Part shown: one piece after another, positions 14,916 through 22,955 of the stretch | Layout: every line of letters starts with the position of its first letter | How positions within the stretch are numbered: the first letter of the stretch is position 1 | Virus record (IMG/VR): IMGVR_UViG_3300013120_000725 | Location: 1-33,048 of that record | Reading direction: 5' to 3' (one strand) | Length of the DNA: 33,048 bases | Source: a virus | The notes under the pieces: generated by a model | What the model saw: the letters and a program-made list of their open reading frames with translations, nothing else | Databases searched by the model: none | What the model was told of the DNA's origin: nothing | Made by a program: the position numbers and the translations under genes

Positions 14916-16034
14916 ATGAGTGCGAGCGCACATTACATCAATCAAATGCTCTCCCAGAAACTGGATAATCCCGAGGAACGGGCTAAAGTTGCCCAGTTAA
15001 CAGGAGATTATATCCGGGACCATCTGCGGGAGAGTGCGTATGTTAGAAGCATCATTGTTCCGAAGCAGGTCACTCGTGATGAGTGCCAGGTTTCCTTGGA
15101 ACATGATACTATTTTGAAGGTTGTAGAAATTGAACCAAACAGCAAGGCAATGACCGTGGATTTCCGCGGACAACCTACTGCGCGGATTATTTCTGCTCCT
15201 CGCGTTGGAATATCCTTCTTTACTATCACCTCAGAGCGGTTTGAGAAGACTGAGCAGGAACTGTTGGCATACACAATGCCGATTACCAAAATCATTGAGG
15301 ACAATACAGACAAAGATATTGAAGAGATAGAGGACAGGGAATTTACTCTGCATATCGAAGCATGTATCCAGGCTGTACAGCTCGAAGAGACTGGTGGTAT
15401 TGCATTCAACAGGACCAATGTACTGAATGGTACAGCAGCTTCTTTCTCTGTCATTAAAGGCCGACTGGCTCTGGAAGCTGGTGGTGTGGATGACTTTACT
15501 GTCCGTCCGATTCAACGCCCCGACTTTGTAGAGCTGAAGAAGCTTCTTTCCGGTAACCGCCTCGCTCCGAAAGTCATTCTCATGACCGAGCCGGATTGGG
15601 ATGATATCGGTCAGTGGACTGCTGAGGAAATGGGTGACCCTGGTCAGTGGGAAACCACAAAAGAAGGCTACAAGGCAAACACAGTGTTGGGTATGAAGGT
15701 CATCCGTACCATCAAAACTAACATTCTTAGAACAGGAAATGTTTACATATTTACCGACCCGGATTTCTTTGGTCGGTTCTATGTCTTGAATAACACTAAA
15801 TTCTACATTGACAAAGAAGTCAATTTGATTTGGTGGCAAGCATGGGAAGACATTGGTATGGGCTTCCCGAACATTTCTGCTGTACGCAAGCTGGAGCTTT
15901 ATCGGGGTTCAGTGACTCCTGATTTCACCGATGCCGGTTTTGCTGATAGGCTTCCGGTTGCTGAAGAAGATATTGAAGTGGAGAATAACTACTTGGACGA
16001 AGGACTTATGTTCCCGAATATCAGGCAGTATTAG
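14916..16034 (+). CDS. Major capsid protein, HK97-fold candidate
   Basis: This is a 372-residue protein with AAAGGAG before the ATG. The size suits an HK97-type capsid subunit, and the gene is followed by a strong hairpin, as is common for capsid genes. An N-terminal helical segment (residues 1-45) could be the arm. The body alternates beta-strands and helices, with a long helix around 95-120 (TSERFEKTEQELLAYTMPITK) that may be the spine helix, and a tail with GNVYIFTDPDFFGRFYVL and NLIWWQAWEDIGMGF. RAKVAQLTG near residues 22-30 is a KxA motif in the arm and a possible processing region. The assignment rests on position, size and pattern; no exact family was matched. Confidence 0.8.
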   Translation: MSASAHYINQMLSQKLDNPEERAKVAQLTGDYIRDHLRESAYVRSIIVPKQVTRDECQVSLEHDTILKVVEIEPNSKAMTVDFRGQPTARIISAPRVGISFFTITSERFEKTEQELLAYTMPITKIIEDNTDKDIEEIEDREFTLHIEACIQAVQLEETGGIAFNRTNVLNGTAASFSVIKGRLALEAGGVDDFTVRPIQRPDFVELKKLLSGNRLAPKVILMTEPDWDDIGQWTAEEMGDPGQWETTKEGYKANTVLGMKVIRTIKTNILRTGNVYIFTDPDFFGRFYVLNNTKFYIDKEVNLIWWQAWEDIGMGFPNISAVRKLELYRGSVTPDFTDAGFADRLPVAEEDIEVENNYLDEGLMFPNIRQY

Positions 16035-16056
16035 TCCACGCTGTAAGCATTATTTT

Positions 16057-16084
16057 TCTGGTGAGGGTTTCGACCCTCACCAGA
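16057..16084 (+). terminator. Hairpin terminator after the capsid gene
   Basis: A perfect 12-bp stem (TCTGGTGAGGGT at 16057-16068, complement at 16073-16084) closes a TTCG tetraloop, a very stable RNA hairpin. The downstream TTATTAATCC is AT-rich but has no long T-run. It is probably a partial terminator or an RNA 3'-end stabiliser that raises capsid mRNA over the genes that follow. The minus-strand reading would be followed by AAAAATA, so the + direction is preferred. Confidence 0.7.
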
Positions 16085-16112
16085 TTATTAATCCGGCAAA
16101 GGTAGGAAATAT

Positions 16113-16667
16113 ATGGAAACAATACTTTTTACATTAACTTATGATAGGGGTCGAAGAGAGAGGAAATTTGGTGTGCCTTTGAGAATGGCACTTAGTCCCA
16201 CTCTTTCCCAAAAAACTTTTCGTGTGGGAAATAAAATTTTCTTTCCTCACAAAAAAGAACAATGCGACCTACAGTTCCTGCTCGACCATGAGGCGAAGCT
16301 CCTTCCGGTATTTAAAGCAGGCGCACTTACGGTCCACAATCTGGAAACGGGCGAAGAAATTAATCTAGTGGAATTTTATACTCCCGCCAAGGACAAGAAA
16401 CCCAAGGAAGTCAAGCAGCCCGAACCTGAGCCAGAAAAACCAGCCGACGAGCCCAAAGTGGAGCCCGTTACTTCTCCTACACCTGATAAGGTAGGGGAGG
16501 AACCGAAAGCGCCTGCAGAGGAAGAGAAATCAATGATTCCGTCTGAAACTGAGCTTCTCACCTGGAAGTTCAATGACTTGCGGGCAAAGGCAAAGGAGCT
16601 TGGCCTGAGCGGTGGAGGTTCCAAAAAAATCCTGATTGAGCGTATGCTAAATTACAGTCAGGAATGA
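16113..16667 (+). CDS. Head protein with C-terminal SAP-like domain
   Basis: This 184-residue protein has AGGA before the ATG. The first 90 residues are beta-rich. Residues 95-145 form a Pro/Glu/Lys linker (EPEPEKP and similar). Residues 148-182 (TWKFNDLRAKAKELGLSGGGSKK.LIERML) fit the SAP helix-extended-loop-helix pattern, a DNA-binding fold. A protein with a flexible acidic linker and a SAP-like tail just after the capsid gene suggests a head-completion or DNA-contacting role. The next gene ends in a related domain. Confidence 0.7.
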   Translation: METILFTLTYDRGRRERKFGVPLRMALSPTLSQKTFRVGNKIFFPHKKEQCDLQFLLDHEAKLLPVFKAGALTVHNLETGEEINLVEFYTPAKDKKPKEVKQPEPEPEKPADEPKVEPVTSPTPDKVGEEPKAPAEEEKSMIPSETELLTWKFNDLRAKAKELGLSGGGSKKILIERMLNYSQE

Positions 16668-16683
16668 AAGGTAGGTAACGTGC

Positions 16684-17214
16684 ATGTCTGTTAAAGTTTG
16701 GAATATAACTGATGTAAAAACCCCGCTAAGGGATAAGAGCATTGCTCAGCCCAAGGCTGTTACAGTTTTCAATACGGAAATTGCTCCAGGCAAAACTGCA
16801 TCATTTGCGGAGTCTGTACTTTATACTCTTAAAGGGAAAGGCAGGCTTAAGCCTCAAATTGCTAAGCTGAAAGAAGCGGGCCTAATACATATTGGAGTAA
16901 CTCCTCCTGAAGGATATCCAAATGCTTCGAGAGATCAAGGTATAAAGATGAAGCATAATACCTCGCACGCCAAACTTCTGGATGAGGTAGTTGTAACCAA
17001 GATCAAGCGCCATAAGGCAAGGTCGGCAAAAGTAAAGACTTCATTACCCACCCCCGCAAAGCAGAACTACCCAGAGCTGTCAAAAATGTCTTATGCGAAG
17101 CTGAAAGAGAAAGCCACAGCAATGGGTCTTGAATTTAGAGGGAACATTTCTAAAGCAAATATTTCTTCTCTTATTTCGGATGCGGTAAAAAGCGGAGCAG
17201 ATTTACCACAATGA
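16684..17214 (+). CDS. Phage protein with C-terminal HeH/SAP-like domain
   Basis: The gene encodes 176 residues from the ATG at 16684, with AGGTAGG upstream. The N-terminal 80 residues hold a conserved-looking block (KVWNITD, VTVFNTEIAPGK, AKLKEAGLIHIGVTPPEGYP). The middle is basic. Residues 130-170 (ELSKMSYAKLKEKATAMGLEF..NISKANISSLI) resemble a HeH/LEM or SAP helix-extended-helix domain. The arrangement mirrors the preceding protein, so the two may be distant paralogues or a working pair. Likely a head-tail connector or accessory head protein; this is not certain. Confidence 0.7.
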   Translation: MSVKVWNITDVKTPLRDKSIAQPKAVTVFNTEIAPGKTASFAESVLYTLKGKGRLKPQIAKLKEAGLIHIGVTPPEGYPNASRDQGIKMKHNTSHAKLLDEVVVTKIKRHKARSAKVKTSLPTPAKQNYPELSKMSYAKLKEKATAMGLEFRGNISKANISSLISDAVKSGADLPQ

Positions 17215-17224
17215 AGGAGGGTAA

Positions 17225-17755
17225 ATGCAGCCTATCTCTATTACAAGTGATCCCCTCTGGAGATTGGCTGTTACCCTTGTACGTGCGGGTCTGAGAGATG
17301 ATCCTGCGCTGAATAGGCTTATTAGCGGAGAAGAGACCAATGATCGAATGATTGGTTGGGCTATAGCTGATATCCTTGATGATTTTACTATATCTCCCCC
17401 ACTTATAGGAACATACAATCTCTCTGATTTCCTGTCGGAGACAGCCACTCAAGGATTTAGTATCATTCGTACGGGAGCTACAGCGGTTATTCTTGAGTCT
17501 ATTGTTCATTTAAAGATGCGAAACTACATGAGCTACGCAGATGGGAATGTAACTGTATCTACAGAAGAAGGTATCCCTCAAATGATGAATTTGATGCAGT
17601 TTCTCCGTAACGCGTATGAGAATAAAAAGCAAAAGCTTAAAGTCGCCCACAACATAGAGAGGGCGTTAGGGGTTGCCAGCACTCATTCTCCTTATTGGAT
17701 TATTAATGGGGGGATTATGGCAAACCTTACAACCCCGGCTGAAGGAGTATTATAA
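17225..17755 (+). CDS. Putative neck/connector protein
   Basis: This 176-residue protein has a strong AAGGAGGG before the ATG. It is mostly helical, with a well-packed segment RMIGWAIADILDDF and later ATAVILESIVHLKMRNYMSY. There is no known domain. It follows the capsid block and precedes beta-rich and fibre proteins, the usual zone for head-completion and connector proteins. The next gene starts immediately after its stop. The functional call is positional. Confidence 0.68.
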   Translation: MQPISITSDPLWRLAVTLVRAGLRDDPALNRLISGEETNDRMIGWAIADILDDFTISPPLIGTYNLSDFLSETATQGFSIIRTGATAVILESIVHLKMRNYMSYADGNVTVSTEEGIPQMMNLMQFLRNAYENKKQKLKVAHNIERALGVASTHSPYWIINGGIMANLTTPAEGVL

Positions 17756-18340
17756 ATGTATCTTCCATGTCCACCGTATCTTGAAGCTCAACGAGAAGGA
17801 TACCTTTGGTTTACTTATAGAGTAGCCAGGGCCGAGCTTTTAGATACATTTCTCAATGTAAATATGATCGAAGCGGATTGGATTGCCGGCATCGAGCTTT
17901 CTAATGAAGGCGCCGGGTATGTTGTTTTCAAGTATCCCGTAAAGGATATTGAAGATGAGGACCCTGATCGAGATGATTATATGTTGGTTGATGCTGATGC
18001 AGTAACTCAGGTGCCTTCTGCCAACTGGCCGGCTGGATGGGAGCTTGTAGATATGCCAAGTGATCTGGACTTTGCAGAAGCAGAGGCAGGCAATGGAGTT
18101 CCAGCGCCCTTAATGGGTACTTCTCTTGTGGTTAACTCCTTAATTATTGTGGCGCATACTGGGAACGTAAACCCAATATTTATTGGGGATGATACTATTG
18201 CAATTGGGGCTGAAGGTCTCCTGCCGGGAGCTTCTTTGAGTTGGCCAATTGCAGAAGGAGAGACTACAGACATCAATAAGGTTTATGCAATCGCTGCCGC
18301 GGCGGGTAATACAATGACTCTTTGGTACTCGGAGGATTAA
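17756..18340 (+). CDS. Beta-rich structural protein of unknown function
   Basis: This 194-residue acidic protein has an ATG directly abutting the previous stop; GGAG lies 10 bases upstream inside the preceding gene. The N-terminal half has aromatic residues and a charged loop (DIEDEDPDRDDY). The C-terminal 75 residues (LVVNSLIIV...GNVNPIFIGDDTIAIGAEGLLPGASLSWPI...TLWYSED) form a compact beta unit of a type I associate with small phage spike and capsid-fibre folds. Because the fibre gene follows directly, it may form part of the fibre attachment. This is an inference. Confidence 0.68.
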   Translation: MYLPCPPYLEAQREGYLWFTYRVARAELLDTFLNVNMIEADWIAGIELSNEGAGYVVFKYPVKDIEDEDPDRDDYMLVDADAVTQVPSANWPAGWELVDMPSDLDFAEAEAGNGVPAPLMGTSLVVNSLIIVAHTGNVNPIFIGDDTIAIGAEGLLPGASLSWPIAEGETTDINKVYAIAAAAGNTMTLWYSED

Positions 18341-18343
18341 ATT

Positions 18344-20059
18344 ATGGCACCAGGAGGCGGATATCAAGGACCCTCAGGCGGTGGGGTTCCGGGGCCACAT
18401 ACGCATGTTGAAGCAGATATTACTGATCTGGACCATTATGGCGACGGAGACGCTGTTGCGGCAATGGGAATAAAAGGGGACGCAAACCCTTTAAATCACG
18501 ATAAATATGAAGACGCAACAGCAATTCTTGCAGCTTTGACGATTAAGTTAAATGAGTTTGTGATTCCTGATGGAGATATTAATCTTAATGCTCAAAAAAT
18601 AGTAAATCTCCTTGACCCAACATCTGACCAAGAAGCTGCAACTAAGAAATATGTGGACGATGCCATTGCCGCAGGTGGTGGCGGTGGATTAGATACTTTT
18701 ACAACTGCTGCTTTAGCAGAAGTGGAATCGTTCTCAGATGATGATCTATATTATGTTGTAGAGACAGAAACATTATATAGGTGTGAAGCAGATGGCGGAG
18801 ATTACACACGAAATGGCACTTCTGTCTTAAATACATCAGATGGTGGAAATTATAGAGGTCTTGGTATTGCTGGTAAACATGTTGCTGGTTCCACAATACC
18901 AAAAGTACAACTTATAGAAGGGGGAGATGGGTACGAGTATAAGATACCAGATGCCAGGTATGTAACCCCACAAAAATTTACGGATGCAGCAGTATCCTTA
19001 CACCCAGACTATGCTCAAGTTGGAGCTGGTTCTACTCAATTTGAGAATAATAGAGTTCAATACATGGCAGCATCGGGATTACATAATGGTAACTTTGTTA
19101 TTTCTTATGCAGAAGACGATAGTGATGACGGAATGTTTACAATTGTTGGGCCTCGTAAAAATATTGTTCTCAGCCCAACTACATTTCATACTAATAAACC
19201 GGAATATATAGCCAGTGCAGTACTAAACAATGGCAATTTTGTTCTTATATGGAAAGACCCAGGATTTCTTGGTGACACTTGTTATGGAATTTGGGATCAA
19301 AATGGTAATAATGTAGTCCCAGTTACAGCATTTATTACTGACTCTGCTTCTGGAACGCCTAGCCTGTCAGTAACAGCTTTGAATGATGGGGGGTTTGTCC
19401 TACTTTTTGAGTATTTACCTAATGGTGCTGCGTATCTCCAGAAATACGACGAATTTGGGAATACTGTTGGAGGATGGGTCTATTTGGGGAGTTTAGCAGG
19501 GGACTCCTCTTGTTGCACACTACAGAATGGTAATGTAGCAGCAGCGATGGTCTATAATAATGGTTATACATACTATAAAGTATTTGACCAGAACTTGAAT
19601 GAGGTTAAGGGGTTTACGAGTCTGGGACACAATTATAGTAGAAATCCTAAATTATGTCCGTTAAAAAACGGCCATTTCATGATGGTTGCTTATAATTGGA
19701 GCAGTGGGGAATTTTACTATCGTACATTTGACGGGGAAGGCGAGAATGAGGTTCCATATACAGTGTTAACCGATACTGACCCAACTGTATTAGGGGTAGT
19801 TCCCCTTCCAAATGGTGACGTTTTAAATACTTATAGAGCTGGAATAAATGGTCGTCAAGGAATGTATAATATCATCTCCCAATTAGGTGTGGCACTAAAA
19901 CAAGAAGCGTTTTTCTTCTCAGGCTCCGGGATAGATGATAGTTTTTATAACACAGCAGCGGTATCAACAACAGGAGTAATTCTCTTTGCCTTCAAAGTTG
20001 AAGGCGGAGATAATGGTTATTTCAGAATCTTTGAGCCTGTTAGTCCTTTGTTATTGTAA
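18344..20059 (+). CDS. Fibre protein with predicted seven-bladed propeller
   Basis: The product is 571 residues, with GGAGGA before the ATG. Three parts are visible. Residues 1-30 are Gly/Pro-rich and hold THVEADITDL, a motif common in phage fibres. Residues 80-110 (INLNAQKIVNLLDP...AATKKYVDDAI) are the NA.kI.nL..P....dAatk.YVD pattern of trimeric tail fibres. From about 240 there are seven similar units with the core L-x-N-G-[NHDG]-F/V at residues 243, 292, 345, 392, 439, 487 and a degenerate one at 540, spaced about 47-53 residues, as expected for beta-propeller blades. It probably binds a host surface glycan or protein. Its place among head genes suggests a capsid or collar fibre, or an inserted adhesin cassette. 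Confidence 0.85.
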   Translation: MAPGGGYQGPSGGGVPGPHTHVEADITDLDHYGDGDAVAAMGIKGDANPLNHDKYEDATAILAALTIKLNEFVIPDGDINLNAQKIVNLLDPTSDQEAATKKYVDDAIAAGGGGGLDTFTTAALAEVESFSDDDLYYVVETETLYRCEADGGDYTRNGTSVLNTSDGGNYRGLGIAGKHVAGSTIPKVQLIEGGDGYEYKIPDARYVTPQKFTDAAVSLHPDYAQVGAGSTQFENNRVQYMAASGLHNGNFVISYAEDDSDDGMFTIVGPRKNIVLSPTTFHTNKPEYIASAVLNNGNFVLIWKDPGFLGDTCYGIWDQNGNNVVPVTAFITDSASGTPSLSVTALNDGGFVLLFEYLPNGAAYLQKYDEFGNTVGGWVYLGSLAGDSSCCTLQNGNVAAAMVYNNGYTYYKVFDQNLNEVKGFTSLGHNYSRNPKLCPLKNGHFMMVAYNWSSGEFYYRTFDGEGENEVPYTVLTDTDPTVLGVVPLPNGDVLNTYRAGINGRQGMYNIISQLGVALKQEAFFFSGSGIDDSFYNTAAVSTTGVILFAFKVEGGDNGYFRIFEPVSPLLL

Positions 20060-20069
20060 AGGAGAAAAC

Positions 20070-20348
20070 ATGAAAGTACTGGTACAAGATGGCGTGGTGA
20101 TTGAAGTAGCAAAGAGTGTTACTAAGGTAAAGTTGGATCCCGAACCTATTTGCTCAGAAGTAAAAATTGTTGATGAGCCTGATGGCACGAAAACCATCAT
20201 TTCCTACAGAGAGGATGGGACACAGAAACCTATCACAGTAATTGAGAAAGATATGAAGTTCGAAGTCATAGATGTCACGCTAGACCAGGGATTAATTCCT
20301 GGACAACAATATGAAATTAAAGATGGCAAACTTGTTGAGAAGAAATGA
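20070..20348 (+). CDS. Small beta-rich protein after the fibre gene
   Basis: The product is 92 residues starting MKVLVQDGVV. The start at 20070 is chosen for AAAGGAG just upstream; an earlier start at 19986 would overlap the fibre gene by 74 bases. It is charged and beta-rich, ending in LIPGQQYEIKDGKLVEKK. No family is recognised. Small genes right after a fibre gene often encode fibre-assembly chaperones or accessory tips, but nothing in this sequence proves it. It overlaps the next gene by 4 bases (ATGA). Confidence 0.68.
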   Translation: MKVLVQDGVVIEVAKSVTKVKLDPEPICSEVKIVDEPDGTKTIISYREDGTQKPITVIEKDMKFEVIDVTLDQGLIPGQQYEIKDGKLVEKK

Positions 20349-20602
20349 ACTACAAAGAAAAAATTATGGAGAAGGTTCTTTCAAATAAGCTTCTTCTGAT
20401 ACTACTTTTTGGCCTTGTTTTAGTTTCATTATGTCTCGGCAAGGATATTTCGATTTTTGGTTTTGATATCCTTACAACATCTGACTCAAAGGATATAGAA
20501 AAACAATATGAGGCTCAATTACAAGATTGTGAAACTGCGCTAGAAATACAAAGAGCTAGGTCAGACGCATATTTAGCTGCTTGGAAGTACGGAACAAAAT
20601 GA
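20345..20602 (+). CDS. Small single-pass membrane protein
   Basis: This 85-residue protein has one transmembrane helix at residues 15-33 (KLLLILLFGLVLVSLCLG), a short basic N-terminus, and a C-terminal helix from about 49 with an acidic coiled-coil look. The topology would be N-in with the helix outside the membrane, as in inner-membrane spanins. No lysis partner (endolysin, holin or outer spanin) is visible in the window, so lysis is only one option. It is coupled by 4-base overlaps on both sides. Confidence 0.7.
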   Translation: MNYKEKIMEKVLSNKLLLILLFGLVLVSLCLGKDISIFGFDILTTSDSKDIEKQYEAQLQDCETALEIQRARSDAYLAAWKYGTK

Positions 20603-20757
20603 AATGTGAGCAGTGTGAAAAACCTGCAAGGAGAGAGCCTGTAGAACATTCTCTTTGGCGCCAAGTACAAAGATATACAGGATGTAATATTCTTTGTACA
20701 CCTTGCATAAAGAAAGCTATCAGCGAATTGATAAAAGAGGAGAATAAAGATGACTGA
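20599..20757 (+). CDS. 52-residue zinc-binding protein (two CxxC pairs)
   Basis: A short gene runs from ATG 20599 (overlapping the previous stop as ATGA) to TGA 20757. The product has C3-x-x-C6 and C33-x-x-C36, plus C29, consistent with one zinc-ribbon-like site. The middle is basic (RREP, WRQVQRY) and the C-terminus is an acidic helix. The gene contains the GAGGAG ribosome site of the next gene and overlaps it by 8 bases. Cys spacing plus perfect junctions support it as real. The function is unknown; a small nucleic-acid-binding or assembly factor is possible. Confidence 0.72.
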   Translation: MKCEQCEKPARREPVEHSLWRQVQRYTGCNILCTPCIKKAISELIKEENKDD

Positions 20758-21994
20758 CAGACTATATCCCCAAAACAATGCAATTTCTCCAAAAATTCAG
20801 GAGCAATATGATAAATTGGACTTCTTCATGCGTCTGAAAGGGGCAAGTCTGAATTCCTCCGCAGGGGAATTGGCTCTGTTGCAAAAAGCAGCTACAGAAG
20901 CAGCTCAGGACTCAAATAAACAAGGAGCTTTTCGCGCATTGGACGCACTACAAAGTGCGAAAGCTATTAATTCTATGCAGAAGACTGCCCAAATCGTCTC
21001 AACCAGTCCCGTTTCCGATGTTGGGCCGCATGATCTTTGGGCAGATAAGTTCAAAGGAACTTCTTTCTATAATCAAGCGCTGCAAATTAATTTAATTGAG
21101 AAAGAAAGCCAAATATTCCACGCACAACGAGGAGAAGAAGAAGAAGCAAAGAGGAAGGCTCGTTGGCAAGAGGAGGAAGTCTCTAGGCACGAGGAGGACA
21201 GGATAAAATACCGAATTGAGCAGGAAAAGCTTAAATTGGAAGCCGAACTTGTTAAAGCAAAAGTGCAGGAGGCGGTAGCAGGTACAGAAGTCACACCTCT
21301 ACAATATGATCCTACTATTGAGAAACAAGCCCGTCAGCTTAAATATAAACAGGCAATAAAATCTCGAAGCAAGATTGCACAGAAACTTGGACTAAAGAAA
21401 ACTGCCGCCGGGGTCTTACCGAAAACTACTAAAGTTCCGATTATGATTACCACTGGCCTGGCCGGAGCGGCTTCAGCAATTCGACAAACTTATGCCCCAA
21501 ATGATGCTAAAAGCAAAATGGAGAAGATGTTTTCCGACATGAAGAAGGGTAAGCCGTCCGAGAAGATCGAGCAGATCGCTGACAGTGGGCTGGCGATTTC
21601 CAAGAAGATGAAAGAGATGCCTGTGGTGTCCGGTCTGATTGGTGGAGTGGCAGGAACTGCCTTGGGCGCCCCGATTGCTAAGTTGCTGACTAAGGATGCC
21701 CCAGTTCGGCCAGGGTTTTTAGACAATTTGAAACAGTTTGGGTCTACCAAAAACGCCGCTCCAAGGTATATGAAGGAGATCCTTCACTTAACCAAACCTG
21801 TTTCCGGTAGGGGAATGCCTGCGGTTGTTGCTGCGGAGGAGCTTGGCCCGATGAACGCCAGGAGAAGCAAGATGCGGGCCGCAGTACTGGAGAAATTGAA
21901 ACAGGTACATGCTTCGCCAGGACCAAGAAAGCATTTTGGTCCTGATGCAGAAGTGAAAGACGCTTATTCTTTAGCGTACAAAGAGCTTCGGTAA
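20750..21994 (+). CDS. Coiled-coil virion protein with hydrophobic segments
   Basis: The gene encodes 414 residues with GAGGAG before the ATG. Residues 115-175 are a long charged coiled coil rich in Glu, Lys and Arg. KxA motifs occur at 78-80 (QKTAQ), 208-210 (SKIAQ) and 217-220 (KKTAA). Two hydrophobic Gly/Ala stretches lie at about 230-245 and 291-311. No enzyme domain is seen. Mixed coiled coil and membrane-like helices recall inner virion or ejection proteins, or a minor tail component. Base use shifts near 21530-21900 to more G and C than upstream, which may mark a module boundary. Confidence 0.72.
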   Translation: MTDRLYPQNNAISPKIQEQYDKLDFFMRLKGASLNSSAGELALLQKAATEAAQDSNKQGAFRALDALQSAKAINSMQKTAQIVSTSPVSDVGPHDLWADKFKGTSFYNQALQINLIEKESQIFHAQRGEEEEAKRKARWQEEEVSRHEEDRIKYRIEQEKLKLEAELVKAKVQEAVAGTEVTPLQYDPTIEKQARQLKYKQAIKSRSKIAQKLGLKKTAAGVLPKTTKVPIMITTGLAGAASAIRQTYAPNDAKSKMEKMFSDMKKGKPSEKIEQIADSGLAISKKMKEMPVVSGLIGGVAGTALGAPIAKLLTKDAPVRPGFLDNLKQFGSTKNAAPRYMKEILHLTKPVSGRGMPAVVAAEELGPMNARRSKMRAAVLEKLKQVHASPGPRKHFGPDAEVKDAYSLAYKELR

Positions 21995-22004
21995 GGAGCC
22001 CAAT

Positions 22005-22955
22005 ATGAAACTGACCGAATACCTTGAGAAACTTGGACAAGATGGGATGCTCCGTAAGAAGCTGGCAGGGATGAATAACCTCCAGCTTATCAAGTATGCT
22101 CAGGACAATAATATACCTCTGCCTCTTGAACTGAAGAAGGAGGCCCTCGGTATAAAAACGGCCGAGGAAGCTCCAGTCCTCGCCAACACCCTACTTGGTG
22201 CCGGAATTGGTGCTTTAGCTGGTGGGTCCGGACGAGCAGCAGAACATCTTTATGATGTAAAACGAAACAAGGCGCTCCGCGCTCTCAGAGGGAAGATTAT
22301 CCGAGGAGCCATCAGTGGTGGAGCTGTCGGTAGTGTATGGGGAATGGCCAGAGCTACAGCAGGCAATCCAGGCATTGGCGACTCCATACTCAAATCCGGA
22401 GCGACAAAGGAGGCCCAGATTGCTGGATCCCTTTTGCGTGGTGCAGGCAGTGTATTAGGTAAAGCCCAAAAGCACGTACCTACCTACACAAAATGGTTGA
22501 CTGGAGTTCAGGGCGCGGCCACTCCTGCCGCAATGCAACAGGCTGGACAAGCAAGTCAGATCTTCGGCAACATTCGTGCCGGAGCTAAAGGAATGGGCAT
22601 GATCCGACATGCCGGCGGCGGGAGTTTCATGCATGGACTCGGGCAGGCCCTTGCAGATCCAAGAGGTAGAGCTGCACTCGGCGCAGGCGCCGGCAAATTT
22701 CTACAGAACGCTCGTACGTCAGGTAGACAGATCGCTACAGGAAATCTCGGTCAGGCTGCTAAGGGAGCAGGTAACTTTTCTAGCAGCGTGAATGCTTTAA
22801 TGAGAGGCACCTTTGGTAAGGGAGCCTATCGTAATTACATGAGACAGCAGGGTATGGCTCCCGGCACGCAATTATGGCACCTTGCCAGATCAGGCTTTGG
22901 TGCAAGCCAGGCCAGAGGTCTCGCCAACAAAGCAATGAAGAAATACGTGTACTAA
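22005..22955 (+). CDS. Gly/Ala-rich virion protein
   Basis: This 316-residue basic protein has AAGGAG before the ATG. The N-terminal 55 residues form charged helices with KKLAG and IKTAEE. Residues 57-75 are a hydrophobic Gly/Ala stretch (LANTLLGAGIGALAGG). The rest is Gly/Ala/Gln-rich with many Arg and Lys and few acidic residues. No domain is recognised. It resembles the proteins at 9369, 29352, 29854 and 30288 in composition. The stop overlaps the next start by one base (TAATG). Confidence 0.72.
   Translation: MKLTEYLEKLGQDGMLRKKLAGMNNLQLIKYAQDNNIPLPLELKKEALGIKTAEEAPVLANTLLGAGIGALAGGSGRAAEHLYDVKRNKALRALRGKIIRGAISGGAVGSVWGMARATAGNPGIGDSILKSGATKEAQIAGSLLRGAGSVLGKAQKHVPTYTKWLTGVQGAATPAAMQQAGQASQIFGNIRAGAKGMGMIRHAGGGSFMHGLGQALADPRGRAALGAGAGKFLQNARTSGRQIATGNLGQAAKGAGNFSSSVNALMRGTFGKGAYRNYMRQQGMAPGTQLWHLARSGFGASQARGLANKAMKKYVY

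Noticed and set aside
14908-14918. TTGACA just before the capsid start as a -35 box
   Set aside because: The hexamer overlaps the ATG, so a promoter here would start inside the gene; it is chance.
15231-15839. 202-codon minus-strand open frame inside the capsid gene
   Set aside because: It is antisense to the capsid gene, with no ribosome site, and its product has no plausible fold or family.
20345-20602. Holin or spanin call for the small membrane protein
   Set aside because: Only one transmembrane helix is visible, and no endolysin or partner gene is nearby; kept as a membrane protein of unknown role.
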